This document shows, piece after piece, positions 1-8,747 of a DNA stretch of 37,214 nt (position 1 is the first letter of the stretch; each line of letters opens with the position of its first letter). The DNA is taken from positions 1-37,214 of the forward strand of contig DYGR01000029.1 in the NCBI GenBank assembly GCA_020724545.1, read 5' to 3'. The translations under genes were made by a program, and so were the position numbers. A model generated the notes under the pieces. It worked only from the letters and a program-made list of their open reading frames with translations. It was not told the origin of the DNA and did no database searches. The stretch comes from Candidatus Methanoperedens nitratireducens (GTDB lineage: Archaea; Halobacteriota; Methanosarcinia; Methanosarcinales; Methanoperedenaceae).

Positions 1-56
1 TCCTAACGAAAATTGGAACGACAAGCTTCACAGCTTTAGCGTGAGGTAGTTGACAT
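1..56 (+). mobile_element. Right end of an IS200/IS605-type (tnpB-bearing) element
   Basis: The segment around 22-52 reads caagcttcacagctttag followed by cgtgaggtagttgac. This resembles the imperfect hairpin plus GTAGTTGAC that ends many archaeal tnpB elements, and the region that forms the 3' end of the TnpB guide (omega/re) RNA. A second copy of the pattern, in the opposite orientation, occurs at 11717-11760 in this window. The tnpB gene itself would lie left of the window. Host sequence, and any guide, would begin about position 53. The call rests on motif memory and the internal match, not a database hit. Confidence 0.55.
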
Positions 57-114
57 AAACAGCATACTCTTCATGCATGATAAACCGCCAAAAAATCAAT
101 TATTCTGAAACATT

Positions 115-1923
115 ATGAGTAAAATATTCGAAATCATCCATCGTGACGCGGCAGCCAGAATTGGTAAACTGGTTCTGGACAAAGAACTTTCAACTCCCGC
201 CATAATCCATATTAATGAAAAAGATTGCCCTGTAATCGATTCTGGCTCTCTCTGGAAAAAAACTGCACTCCATGAACTCGATACCAAAAAATTAGTCATT
301 CTTCCTCATAGATCATTACCCCTGCATACAGGAGAGGATATAATAAAAGAGCTTCAGGATTCGCCTGTCAGGGCACAGCCTGTAACCAATACGGCTCATA
401 CAGGTCTGGTTATCCATCCCTTTCACCAGAGACTCATAGAGGCCGATATGTACGTTCTCGGCGCAGCAAAGCAGCTTGAGAAAAGGCCCCGTGAGTTCGT
501 TAACTCAATAATCAGGCTCAAAGAGAACACGCGTGCTGACTCATTATTGTACGCGCCTGCCCTTGCCACACCAGAGAACCTGTCGATGCTTGTGTATATC
601 GGCGTTGATATCGTAGATGAGACCCTGGCTGTGATTAAAGGATACCAGGATATTTACCTTACGAATTCAGGCGAACACCATCTTGACAGGCTGCGCGAAT
701 TTCCCTGCACCTGTTCTGTGTGCTCGGCAAATACACCGCAGGAACTTATCAAACTTCCAAAAAAAGAGCGCTCTGAGCTGCTGTCACACCACAACTCATT
801 AAAACTTGGCGAGGAAATGCGTAATGTTCGCGAGCATATAAGGGGCGGACATCTGCGCGAGTATGTTGAGCGCCAGTGCAGGGCGCATCCCTGGCTTACT
901 GCTGCGCTTCGCTTTATCGACGCAGAATACACCTTTCTTGAAAAAAGAACACCAATTTTAAGATCAAATACCCTGTACGCCAATACATCAGAGTCGCTTA
1001 ACAGGGTGGAGATTAAAAGGTTTGCAAAGAGAGTAGTGGAGCGCTATACTGCGCCTGATCTGGATACCCTTGTACTCCTTCCCTGCTCTGCAAAAAAGCC
1101 ATATTCAACCTCTCTTTCACATCAGAAATTCATCAATGCTATGGGGAAATACCGCAGGTATGTCCATGAGGTGATCATCACATCACCATTAGGTATCGTA
1201 CCGCGCGAGCTTGAACTAATGTATCCGGCAGCACATTATGATACTCCGGTCACGGGCTACTGGGATATGGAGGAGAGGGCATGGGTAACAGCATGCCTGC
1301 GCTCATATCTTCTAAAAAACAGATACAAGAACATAGTTGCACATGTGCACGGCGCATACAGGGAGATCTGCGAATCTGTAGAAAGGGAGCTTGGAATTGG
1401 TTTTGTTTATACAGCCGACGATGGCGTGACCTCCAGGACATCACTGGACAGGCTGCAAAAAGCGGTTTCTGAGCTTGAGAGTGCTAAAAAACGCTCAGGT
1501 GAGAAGGCAAAACTTGATATTATACGCACATTAGCGGATTATCAATTCGGGCATGGCGCAGGTGATATGCTTGCTGATGGTGCCGTTGTTAAAGCTCCGT
1601 TCCCCAAGTTCCAGTTATTCGCAGATAAGCAGCTTGCAACATTAATCCCGCAATACGGGACAATCGCCCTGACCATTGAAGGAGGGCTTCAGCTTTGCGA
1701 TCATCCATACTATAGAGTGAAGATAGGCGATTTTATACCCCACAGCAGTATCCTTGCGCCCGGTGTACTGGATGCAGATCCCCAGATCCGTCCAAACGAT
1801 GAGGTGATCGTCCAGGGTGAGAGATTCTTTGGAGTGGGGCGTGCCCTTATGAGTGGATGGGAGATGAAGCAGTGCGCAAAAGGCATGGCAGTTGAGCTTC
1901 GGCACTCAAGGAAGATCGGCTGA
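115..1923 (+). CDS. arcS: Archaeosine synthase ArcS (TgtA2 family)
   Basis: ArcS acts after TgtA in making archaeosine (G+) at position 15 of archaeal tRNA; it modifies the preQ0 base already inserted. The 602-residue protein has a TGT-like N-terminal region with the zinc motif C198-x-C200-x2-C203 and a His at 225/226. It also has the ArcS signature PC-x3-KPY-x2-S-x2-H (P323 to H336), which separates ArcS from the base-exchanging TgtA. The C-terminal ~100 residues look like a PUA RNA-binding domain. The length suits a full-length family member. ATG at 115 has no clear Shine-Dalgarno sequence. The 58 bp between the IS605-type end and the ATG must hold its promoter, so the insertion may have replaced the native upstream region. 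The TIM-barrel gene follows after 35 bp, possibly co-transcribed. Confidence 0.9.
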   Translation: MSKIFEIIHRDAAARIGKLVLDKELSTPAIIHINEKDCPVIDSGSLWKKTALHELDTKKLVILPHRSLPLHTGEDIIKELQDSPVRAQPVTNTAHTGLVIHPFHQRLIEADMYVLGAAKQLEKRPREFVNSIIRLKENTRADSLLYAPALATPENLSMLVYIGVDIVDETLAVIKGYQDIYLTNSGEHHLDRLREFPCTCSVCSANTPQELIKLPKKERSELLSHHNSLKLGEEMRNVREHIRGGHLREYVERQCRAHPWLTAALRFIDAEYTFLEKRTPILRSNTLYANTSESLNRVEIKRFAKRVVERYTAPDLDTLVLLPCSAKKPYSTSLSHQKFINAMGKYRRYVHEVIITSPLGIVPRELELMYPAAHYDTPVTGYWDMEERAWVTACLRSYLLKNRYKNIVAHVHGAYREICESVERELGIGFVYTADDGVTSRTSLDRLQKAVSELESAKKRSGEKAKLDIIRTLADYQFGHGAGDMLADGAVVKAPFPKFQLFADKQLATLIPQYGTIALTIEGGLQLCDHPYYRVKIGDFIPHSSILAPGVLDADPQIRPNDEVIVQGERFFGVGRALMSGWEMKQCAKGMAVELRHSRKIG

Positions 1924-1958
1924 AATTACTATATAGTCCTGTCTACAATAGTAATGTC

Positions 1959-2783
1959 ATGGGAATGAGGATTTCATGCGCTTCCCTGTTTCTCTGGGAG
2001 TACAGTGTTTATGATATAGTGGAGATACTGCTGGAGGCAGGCATAGGGAGCATTGAGTTCTGGGTAGAGACACCTTATTTCTGGATGAACAGACACGATG
2101 AGACATCGCAGATGATACTGGAAGAGGCCGTCTCTATTATGCCGGATGGATGTACCCTTCATGCACCGATACTGGATTTAAACCCGGCATCGTATAATGA
2201 TTACGTATATGAAGCCACGATAAAGGAAACATTGTGGTCTCTTGAGCTTGCACAGAGGCTAATGGCAAGAGTGGTCACTATTCACCCTGGAAAGAGAACT
2301 GTCAAGCGAGCCCCTACCAGTGAAGACCGGGATAAATTCTTGAGATATTTAAAAATATGCAAAAATAAAGCTGATAACCTTAATCTGAATCTCTCACTTG
2401 AGAACAGTATGCCGTATATCTCAAGCATGTGTTCCTCACCGGATGAGATGAAAGAGGTACTGGATAAATTCCCGGGACTTTTTTTTACTTTTGATGTTGT
2501 ACATGCTTTCAATAAATCTCCCGATAATGCCATGTCTTTCATAAAAGAACTCGGCCACAAGATGATCAATGTACATGTCGGCGCTCCGCATGACGGTAAG
2601 ATGCATTACCCAGTACACCGTATGAGGAATATAGATAAGGTACTGGAAGCGCTGCAGGATTCGGGTTATAACGGCGATCTCACAATAGAGATAGATGATA
2701 AGGCGTATTCCAGGCCCATGTCAAGGGATGATAAGATAAGGGAATTGATCGAGGAGAGGAAATACCTGGAATCGATGCTATAA
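1959..2783 (+). CDS. Sugar phosphate isomerase/epimerase-like TIM-barrel protein
   Basis: This 274-residue protein belongs to the AP-endonuclease-2/xylose-isomerase-like TIM-barrel superfamily. Strand-end motifs with likely metal ligands are visible: THAP-like TLHAPI, VTIHPGK, LSLENS, FTFDVVHAF, INVHVG and LTIEID. They supply the His/Glu/Asp set typical of the fold. The substrate cannot be told from sequence; members include sugar isomerases, endonuclease IV and inositol catabolic enzymes. The family is widespread in methanogens as an uncharacterised protein. It lies 35 bp after arcS in the same direction. ATG at 1965 is a possible alternative start two codons later. Confidence 0.8.
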   Translation: MGMRISCASLFLWEYSVYDIVEILLEAGIGSIEFWVETPYFWMNRHDETSQMILEEAVSIMPDGCTLHAPILDLNPASYNDYVYEATIKETLWSLELAQRLMARVVTIHPGKRTVKRAPTSEDRDKFLRYLKICKNKADNLNLNLSLENSMPYISSMCSSPDEMKEVLDKFPGLFFTFDVVHAFNKSPDNAMSFIKELGHKMINVHVGAPHDGKMHYPVHRMRNIDKVLEALQDSGYNGDLTIEIDDKAYSRPMSRDDKIRELIEERKYLESML

Positions 2784-2827
2784 GATAGCTCGGTACTATG
2801 GCATCATAAATTGAATCCGATACTGAT

Positions 2828-3031
2828 ATGATTGAGATATTCGTGGATGAAAAATGTACAGGATGCGGGAAATGCATAAGGGTTTGCCCTAAAGGGCCGA
2901 GGATATACAGGATTGTTGAGAAAAACGGCAGGATGGTAGCTGAAGTTGTGGATAAGAGCTTCTGTATAGGATGCACAACGTGTATTATGGCATGTAAGCC
3001 GAGGGCGATACGGATTGAGTGCGGGTGGTAG
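2828..3031 (+). CDS. Small 2[4Fe-4S] ferredoxin
   Basis: The 67-residue protein has two complete tetracysteine motifs: C10-x2-C13-x2-C16-x3-C20-P and C46-x2-C49-x2-C52-x3-C56-KP. It is expected to bind two [4Fe-4S] clusters and carry electrons in the cytoplasm; no extra domain fits in this length. It follows the TIM-barrel gene by 44 bp with no strong ribosome-binding site. No oxidoreductase partner is adjacent, so the redox partner is unknown. Confidence 0.88.
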   Translation: MIEIFVDEKCTGCGKCIRVCPKGPRIYRIVEKNGRMVAEVVDKSFCIGCTTCIMACKPRAIRIECGW

Positions 3032-3121
3032 AGTGTTCACTTCTGCTCCTGGGCATATTCACCCGTATAGGTGCAGCATTGATAGCTATAGAGCAGGCAG
3101 CGGTGCTCTTGAGAAGCTATT

Positions 3122-3137
3122 AAAGTATTTAAACATA
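3122..3137 (+). promoter_or_regulatory. TATA-like promoter of hisH
   Basis: The stretch aaagtatttaaacat lies about 21-36 bp upstream of the hisH ATG. A TATA box this close implies a very short leader or a leaderless hisH transcript, which fits the lack of a Shine-Dalgarno sequence there. Confidence 0.5.
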
Positions 3138-3157
3138 AAAGTCAAGTTAACATAAAA

Positions 3158-3769
3158 ATGAAAATCGTAATAATCGACTACGGTCTTGGAAACCTTCACA
3201 GCATAGAAAAAGCACTTGAATACGTAGGTGCGGATGTTGAGATCTCAAAGGATATATCCGTAATTGATCGTGCAGATGCCCTGGTACTGCCTGGCGTTGG
3301 GGCTTTTCGCGATGCGATGATGCATTTTGCCACTCTTGAGCGCGTGGTTAAAGATGCAGTAGATGAGGGCAAACCACTTCTAGGGATATGCCTGGGGATG
3401 CAGATGCTGGCTTCACAGAGCGAGGAAGGGGGACTGCACAGGGGTATAGATATTATCCCCGGTAGGGTGATACGGTTCCCGGCATCTGAATTAAAGGTCC
3501 CTCACATGGGCTGGAACTCGCTCTTCATTAAAAAGAACATCCCCCTGCTAAAAGGCATAGATAGCGGCTCATTCGTGTATTTTGTGCACTCCTACCATAT
3601 CAGTACCGATGCTGAGTATGTGGCTGCATTATGTGATTACGGGATCAGGTTCCCTGCTGTCATCACCAATGAAGCAGGAAATGTTGCAGGAACTCAGTTC
3701 CATCCTGAGAAAAGCGGAGCTGTGGGACTGAAGATGCTTTTGAATTTTGTGGAGAGTTATGGACATTGA
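3158..3769 (+). CDS. hisH: Imidazole glycerol phosphate synthase, glutaminase subunit HisH
   Basis: HisH hydrolyses glutamine and passes ammonia to HisF, which makes IGP and AICAR in histidine synthesis. The 203-residue protein is a class I glutamine amidotransferase with nucleophile C78 in GICLGMQ and the His/Glu pair H182 and E184 in QFHPEK. VPHMGWN and YFVHSYH are HisH-typical segments. Length is normal for the family. No other his gene is in the window, so this one stands apart from a his operon. Its last 11 bp overlap the next gene, implying translational coupling with the AIR-synthase-like protein. Confidence 0.95.
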   Translation: MKIVIIDYGLGNLHSIEKALEYVGADVEISKDISVIDRADALVLPGVGAFRDAMMHFATLERVVKDAVDEGKPLLGICLGMQMLASQSEEGGLHRGIDIIPGRVIRFPASELKVPHMGWNSLFIKKNIPLLKGIDSGSFVYFVHSYHISTDAEYVAALCDYGIRFPAVITNEAGNVAGTQFHPEKSGAVGLKMLLNFVESYGH

Positions 3770-5081
3770 GGGCTATGCCAGACGCGGCATTCTCAGAAAC
3801 GATAGCAATCTCAAGGAGAAGTTAGCTGAGAGGATACTTGAGATAAAGAATATCTCACGAAAGCATGCTCTTGAGATAGCCAGTGCGGTTATCGTGGAAG
3901 CAAGAGCTACCATGGATCTTAAAGGCGATGTACTGCTTCCAGTGAACTCTGGTGTAACAATGGGAGAGTTCGGCGTCGGCTCGCGCGGCGTCGGCGATTT
4001 TTATACCCATGAGAAGATCGCAGAGGTAATCGGTAGGACCTCTGCTGTTGTGGACTCATCCCATCTTGATGATTCTGGTGCGGTTAGGGCAGGTGGGCAG
4101 TATCTTGTGGTCACCATCGATGGTATGCATTCACGTTTATCCGATTTCCCATTCCTTGCTGGTTTTCATGTCGCCCGCGCTGCACTGCGCGATGTGTATG
4201 TCATGGGCGCGCGTCCTGTTGCTCTATTCTCGGACATCCATGTGGCTGATGATGGGGATGTGGCAAGGATATTCGATCACATAGCAGGCATAACGACAGT
4301 ATCAGAGCTGACAGGCATACCTCTTGTAACTGGCAGCACACTCAGGATCGGAGGGGACATGGTGATAGGGGAGAGGATGACAGGTGGCGTGGGTGCTGTG
4401 GGCGTGGCAGATGCACTCACAGCACGCATACAGGCAGAGCCGGGGGATGTTATACTGATGACAGAAGGGGCAGGCGGAGGCACGGTCTCAACCACTGCTC
4501 TTTATTACGGTATGCATGATATCGTGGATGAGACGATAAACCTGAAGTTCATTGATGCATGCGAGGCTCTGTTAGAGGCTGGTTTGATTGAGAAAATCCA
4601 TGCAATGACTGATGTAACAAACGGCGGGGTGCGCGGAGACGCAAAGGAGATATCAAGGACAGCCAAAATTAAGCTGGTTTTCGAGGAAGAGAAGATGCGC
4701 TCACTTGTGAATGAAAAAGTGCTTGATATGCTAAATCGTCTTGAGATCGATTACCTTGGAGTCTCGCTGGATGCCCTCTTAGTGATCGCGCCGCCTGAAT
4801 ATGCAGGTGAGATCATCGGGTGTGTACGTAACAGAGGCGTGGCTGTGGATACTGTTGGGGAAGTAAAGGAGGGAAGAGGAGCTGAGCTCATCATTAACGG
4901 GAAAAACCATGATTTTACGCCCAGGTTCCGGGAATCTGCTTATACGCCTATCAAGAAGCTTGTGGGAGAGAGAACTCCGCAAAACTTTGATGAGATGAAA
5001 AAAGCTGTGGATAGAGCAGCTAATCTTGCAGTAGAGAAAAAAAAACGGATAATCCAGAGGTTAAGATCAAGTCAATTTTAA
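3759..5081 (+). CDS. AIR synthase-related protein (PurM/SelD/HypE-like fold)
   Basis: This 440-residue protein looks like the AIR synthase/selenophosphate synthetase-related group (PurM-like ATP-binding fold), which includes uncharacterised methanogen proteins. Features are a Gly-rich N-terminal segment (GEFGVGSRGVGDF), a VVTIDGMHS strand near 110-120, VYVMGARPVAL, a TGSTLRIGGDMV segment and a C-terminal MTDVTNGGVRGDAKEI, all typical of the PurM two-domain layout. It has no Cys/Sec near the N-terminus as SelD has and no HypE C-terminal Cys, so neither function is assigned. ATG at 3759 is preferred because GGAG lies 4 bp upstream; a TTG at 3747 would add four residues. It overlaps hisH by 11 bp. 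Confidence 0.75.
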   Translation: MDIEGYARRGILRNDSNLKEKLAERILEIKNISRKHALEIASAVIVEARATMDLKGDVLLPVNSGVTMGEFGVGSRGVGDFYTHEKIAEVIGRTSAVVDSSHLDDSGAVRAGGQYLVVTIDGMHSRLSDFPFLAGFHVARAALRDVYVMGARPVALFSDIHVADDGDVARIFDHIAGITTVSELTGIPLVTGSTLRIGGDMVIGERMTGGVGAVGVADALTARIQAEPGDVILMTEGAGGGTVSTTALYYGMHDIVDETINLKFIDACEALLEAGLIEKIHAMTDVTNGGVRGDAKEISRTAKIKLVFEEEKMRSLVNEKVLDMLNRLEIDYLGVSLDALLVIAPPEYAGEIIGCVRNRGVAVDTVGEVKEGRGAELIINGKNHDFTPRFRESAYTPIKKLVGERTPQNFDEMKKAVDRAANLAVEKKKRIIQRLRSSQF

Positions 5082-5140
5082 AGCTAACTTTAGAAAACAT
5101 TATTATCACATCCACGGTTTTAAGGGGTTGAGGAATCCTA

Positions 5141-5899
5141 TTGAGAGCTATTGCATTTACTGTTGAGAATATCCCCCTGATCAGACCGGGTGACGATATC
5201 GGACGCCTTATAACTGAGAGAGCAGAGATTGAGAACTATGATATTATTGCTATCTCTTCAACTGTTGTATCAAAATCCGAAAGCAGGATTCTTTCGATGA
5301 GTGATGTGAGCGTAACCAGTAAAGCCAGAATAATCGCAGAGAGAAACGGTAATGACCCCGGATTCGTGCAGGCTGTACTGAACGAAAGCAGTGAGATATT
5401 AATTGAATCGCCTTTCCTTCTTGTGCACACAAAAAACGGCAGTATCTGTGTTAATGCAGGGATTGACCGCTCCAATGTCGATGGTATAGATAACATCCTT
5501 CTATTGCCAGAAGCCCCTGATGAGAGCGCCAGAAGAATAAAGGATTCCATATTCGAGCTTGCAGGAAAAAAAGTGAGCGTTATTATCACAGATACCAATG
5601 GCAGGGCCTTCAGAATAGGTCAGACAGGTGCTGCTATCGGTATTGCAGGAATAAGACCCACAAAAGACTGGCGGGGGACAGAGGATCTCTTTGGCAGAGT
5701 TCTTGAAGTGAAAAATGAGGCGATAGTGGATGAGATCGCGGGATTTGCAAACATCCTGATGGGTGAAGGGGACGGGGGAACACCGATCATAATCATCCGC
5801 GGATTAAACCTCTATAATGAGTCCTACGGCATAAAAGAACTATACAGGCCTGAGAAAGAAGACGTGATACGCCGGGCGCTCATATCTCTGTCAGTTTGA
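5141..5899 (+). CDS. cofE: Coenzyme F420-0:L-glutamate ligase CofE
   Basis: CofE adds L-glutamates to F420-0 using GTP, giving the gamma-linked tail of F420, the hydride carrier of methanogens and relatives. The 252-residue protein has the family's N-terminal PGDDIGRLI and ISSTVVSKSE segments and the core ITDTNGRAFRIGQTGAAIG, followed by GEGDGGTP. Length is typical. The start is TTG at 5141 with a GAGG-type site about 8 bp upstream. The 3' end overlaps the convergent HD-domain gene by 20 bp, so the two transcripts share sequence. No other F420-synthesis gene is adjacent. Confidence 0.92.
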   Translation: MRAIAFTVENIPLIRPGDDIGRLITERAEIENYDIIAISSTVVSKSESRILSMSDVSVTSKARIIAERNGNDPGFVQAVLNESSEILIESPFLLVHTKNGSICVNAGIDRSNVDGIDNILLLPEAPDESARRIKDSIFELAGKKVSVIITDTNGRAFRIGQTGAAIGIAGIRPTKDWRGTEDLFGRVLEVKNEAIVDEIAGFANILMGEGDGGTPIIIIRGLNLYNESYGIKELYRPEKEDVIRRALISLSV

Positions 5900-7067
5900 A
5901 CTGCCTTGTATCTTTATCCACCCCAAAAAAATCCCTTGCAATACTCCCCACTTTTTCCCTGTGTTCTGCGGGCGTGAACACTCCCAGGCGCCAATTATCA
6001 AGCTGGGCTTTTTCAAGGGCTGCAACAAGACTTGAGGCTCTATCAATAGGTATCATCTTGCCGTTTATCAAAACACGGGCTTTCATTTCAATTATCTGGG
6101 GCTTATCAGGGATATCGACAATCACATACTCAGGTGCAATGCCTGCACTTTCGGCTATCTCATTCTCAACTCTCCTGGTGTTGTTCCTGAGCTTTAATAC
6201 ATCCATACTCAGGGACTCAAAACCTGTATATAGCGCTCTTTTGAACAGCCGCCTCTCATCAAGCCGCTTTCCGATCTCGGCTGCATAACCCCGAGAATTT
6301 CTCATCTCAATCATGAAAGTGATATCATCCATCCTCTGAAATGATAGTGGATTGAGCCCTTCATTCTCTATCATGTATTCTGCTGCATGTATGCACATGG
6401 ATTCGGCAATCCTGCTGACATGGTGGAAATAAACAGTGGGATGCATCAGGAACCTTGAAACAAGCAGAGATTCGGCAGCCTGCAATCCTCCTATATTCAA
6501 GACAAGTTTATTCTCGTTGAGTGTCAGCTCATGGATCAGCCTCACGTGATCGATAAGACCGAAAGCCACTCCGGTGTAATGGGCATCGCGTACAAGGTAA
6601 TCCATCCTGTCCACATCTATCTCGCTGTTGATAATCGGGCCATAGGAAGTTTCACCTCTTATATGCCTGGCAATAGATGATGGTGATAGAGAGTGCTCCC
6701 TGAGTACATCAGAGATGGCTCCTTTTTTTAACAATTCCTCAACATCGTCATGGCCCTTCCTTGTATATCGTTCAATGATCTGTTCTGTTGCATGGGAGAA
6801 CGGGCCGTGTCCTATATCATGAAGTAGTGCAGCAGCCAGGAGTTCCTTGCGCTGGTGCTCATCTGCCTGTCTAATCATATGCCCTGCAAGGTGATAGACG
6901 CCCAGCGAATGCTCAAACCGCGTATGGTTTGCCCCGGGATAAACAAGGTTTGAGAAGCCCAGTTGCTTTATCCTCCTGAGTCTCTGGACTTGCGGTGTAT
7001 CTATCAAAGAGAGGGCAAGTCCATCAAGTTCGATATAACCGTGTATTGGATCGCGTATGACTTTCAT
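5880..7067 (-). CDS. HD-domain phosphohydrolase (dNTPase-like, COG1078 type)
   Basis: This 395-residue HD-superfamily protein resembles dGTP triphosphohydrolase/SAMHD1-like enzymes. Metal-binding residues are visible: H53 (RFEHSLG), the H83-D84 pair (LLHDIGHGPFSH) and an Asp in the DVDRMDYLVRDA segment at 151-161. It begins with the family-typical IRDPIHGYIEL. Likely activity is hydrolysis of dNTPs or a related nucleotide; the substrate is not deducible. It runs divergently from nfeD (58 bp apart) and converges on cofE with a 20-bp overlap. Confidence 0.85.
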   Translation of the reverse strand: MKVIRDPIHGYIELDGLALSLIDTPQVQRLRRIKQLGFSNLVYPGANHTRFEHSLGVYHLAGHMIRQADEHQRKELLAAALLHDIGHGPFSHATEQIIERYTRKGHDDVEELLKKGAISDVLREHSLSPSSIARHIRGETSYGPIINSEIDVDRMDYLVRDAHYTGVAFGLIDHVRLIHELTLNENKLVLNIGGLQAAESLLVSRFLMHPTVYFHHVSRIAESMCIHAAEYMIENEGLNPLSFQRMDDITFMIEMRNSRGYAAEIGKRLDERRLFKRALYTGFESLSMDVLKLRNNTRRVENEIAESAGIAPEYVIVDIPDKPQIIEMKARVLINGKMIPIDRASSLVAALEKAQLDNWRLGVFTPAEHREKVGSIARDFFGVDKDTRQFKLTEI

Positions 7068-7092
7068 GTTTTCACTTCATAAATACGTAAAC

Positions 7093-7104
7093 AAATATAT
7101 ACTA
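7093..7104 (+). promoter_or_regulatory. TATA-like promoter of the nfeD-stomatin pair
   Basis: The stretch aaatatatacta lies about 22-33 bp upstream of the nfeD ATG, in the short gap shared with the divergent HD gene. Confidence 0.45.
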
Positions 7105-7125
7105 TAAAGAGTTATCTTAAGCACA

Positions 7126-7563
7126 ATGGAAATAGATATCGGCTGGCTGATGATTATCGTAGGTCTGGTGCTTCTCATCATTGAGGCATCACAGCCCGGT
7201 TTTTTTGTGGCCGTACCCGGGACTATACTTATAGTCCTTGGTGCTATAGTTCTCCTGATCCCTGAGTATGCGCAGGAATGGGCCCCGGTGATCATCGTTA
7301 TAACGGCATTGATTTCCAGTATTATAACTATCATCTTCTACAGAAGGGTCGCACCAGGACACAGACCGCTTTCTACCAGCATGGATATCCTTGCTGGCAA
7401 AGAGGGGATCGTCGTTGATACCATCAGGCCTGATGCTATCTCTGGCAAGGTTAGGGTAGGTAATCAGATATGGAGCGCCACAGGTGATAGCGTTATAGAG
7501 GCAGGAAAGAAGATAGTAGTTATACGTTCGGAAGGAGTTCACCTAAAAGTAAAGGAGTTTTAA
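7126..7563 (+). CDS. NfeD-like membrane protein
   Basis: The 145-residue protein has hydrophobic helices at about 6-23, 28-46 and 50-68, followed by a ~65-residue C-terminal soluble part with the OB-fold look of NfeD (LAGKEGIVVDTI, GKVRVGNQIWSA, IEAGKKIVVIRSEGVHLKV). It is the short form, without the ClpP-class protease domain. It stands 3 bp before a stomatin gene, the conserved nfeD/SPFH arrangement. The pair is thought to act together in membrane-domain organisation or quality control. Confidence 0.88.
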   Translation: MEIDIGWLMIIVGLVLLIIEASQPGFFVAVPGTILIVLGAIVLLIPEYAQEWAPVIIVITALISSIITIIFYRRVAPGHRPLSTSMDILAGKEGIVVDTIRPDAISGKVRVGNQIWSATGDSVIEAGKKIVVIRSEGVHLKVKEF

Positions 7564-7566
7564 AAA

Positions 7567-8658
7567 ATGGTAGCTGAGATATTACTTGCAATATTTATCG
7601 CAGTTGCGATACTGATCCTGTTTGTTTCAGGAGTTACGATCATACAGCCCTATGAGCAGGGATTATGGATTGCTCTCGGGCAGTATAAAAAACGGTTGGA
7701 TCCAGGTTTTAACTGGGTATATCCTCTGATAAGCGATGTTGTTAAGCTGGATCTGAGAACACAGGTCCTGGATGTTCCGCGACAGGAGGTTATTACCAAG
7801 GATAACTCGCCAACCAATGTTGATGCGATTGTGTATATAAGGGTCATTGACCCGGAGAAAGCATATTTTGAGGTTGTAAACTATCACGTCGCCACGGTCT
7901 CGCTGGCACAGACCACGCTGCGAAGCGTTGTAGGTGATATGGAGCTTGATGAGATTCTCTATAACCGCGATTTCATTAATACAAAGCTCCGCGATATTCT
8001 TGACAAGGCAACCGATGCATGGGGCGTCAAGGTCGAGGCTGTGGAGATAAGGGAAGTTGAGCCAGTCGGCTCTGTAAAAACTGCAATGGAGGAGCAGACC
8101 TCGGCTGAGAGGAAGAGAAGAGCAGCGATACTGATTGCAGATGGGCAGAAAAAAGCCGCCATTCTTGAGGCTGAGGGTTCCAAGCAATCAAGGATATTGA
8201 ATTCAGAAGGTGTGCGCCAATCAAAGATACTGGAGGCCGAAGGTGACAGGCTCTCCCAGATACTGAGAGCCCAGGGTGAAGCTCAGGGACTTCGCATCCT
8301 GTCAGTGGGTTCTGTACCTCTGGATAAGAAGGCTATGACCGTTCTTACAATGAATATGATGAAAAAGGTTGCAGAGGGTCAGGCAACAAAGATAATCTTC
8401 CCTATGGAGATATCAAAGATGCTTGATCAGGCTGCAAAATACCTGGGAGCATCTGAAAAAATACCTGAGATCGGTGAGACAACTGATACTGAAAAGATCG
8501 TCGGGAAAGCAGAAGATGTACTGGGAAAAATACCAAAGCCAGAAGAATTGAGAAGTGAATTAGAGACCATAAAAAAGGATGCGGCGCGCGAGACAGAGGA
8601 GAGCTTAAGACTTGCTGAAAAAATAAAAAGTACTGAACCCTTAAAACACGAACGCTAG
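7567..8658 (+). CDS. SPFH/Band 7 (stomatin-like) membrane protein
   Basis: The 363-residue protein has one N-terminal membrane helix (residues ~3-24) and an SPFH domain (IIQPYEQGLWIALG, FNWVYPLISDVVKLDLR, QEVITKDNSPTNVDAIVYIRV). A helical, Ala/Glu-rich coiled-coil segment with repeated AEG units follows at ~175-245. It is expected to form membrane-attached ring oligomers with the NfeD protein encoded just upstream. The end is odd: the last residues LKHER and stop arise because a 37-bp segment is duplicated 73 bp downstream. In the downstream copy the reading continues as STEP then AGKKKEDI and stop, which looks like the original C-terminus. The present protein is therefore probably a slightly altered version. 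Confidence 0.88.
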   Translation: MVAEILLAIFIAVAILILFVSGVTIIQPYEQGLWIALGQYKKRLDPGFNWVYPLISDVVKLDLRTQVLDVPRQEVITKDNSPTNVDAIVYIRVIDPEKAYFEVVNYHVATVSLAQTTLRSVVGDMELDEILYNRDFINTKLRDILDKATDAWGVKVEAVEIREVEPVGSVKTAMEEQTSAERKRRAAILIADGQKKAAILEAEGSKQSRILNSEGVRQSKILEAEGDRLSQILRAQGEAQGLRILSVGSVPLDKKAMTVLTMNMMKKVAEGQATKIIFPMEISKMLDQAAKYLGASEKIPEIGETTDTEKIVGKAEDVLGKIPKPEELRSELETIKKDAARETEESLRLAEKIKSTEPLKHER

Positions 8659-8712
8659 GTGGATGGAAAAGTAGCGCTTAAGACTTGCTGAAAAAATAAA
8701 AAGTACTGAACC
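8603..8712 (+). repeat. 37-bp perfect direct repeat at the stomatin gene 3' end
   Basis: Positions 8603-8639 and 8676-8712 are identical over 37 bp, starting gcttaagacttgctg and ending agtactgaacc. They are offset by 73 bp with 36 bp between. Because 73 is not a multiple of three, the second copy lies in another frame relative to the first. This is a recent duplication or an assembly artefact. Confidence 0.95.
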
Positions 8713-8747
8713 AGCAGGAAAGAAGAAGGAGGATATCTAACACACGG

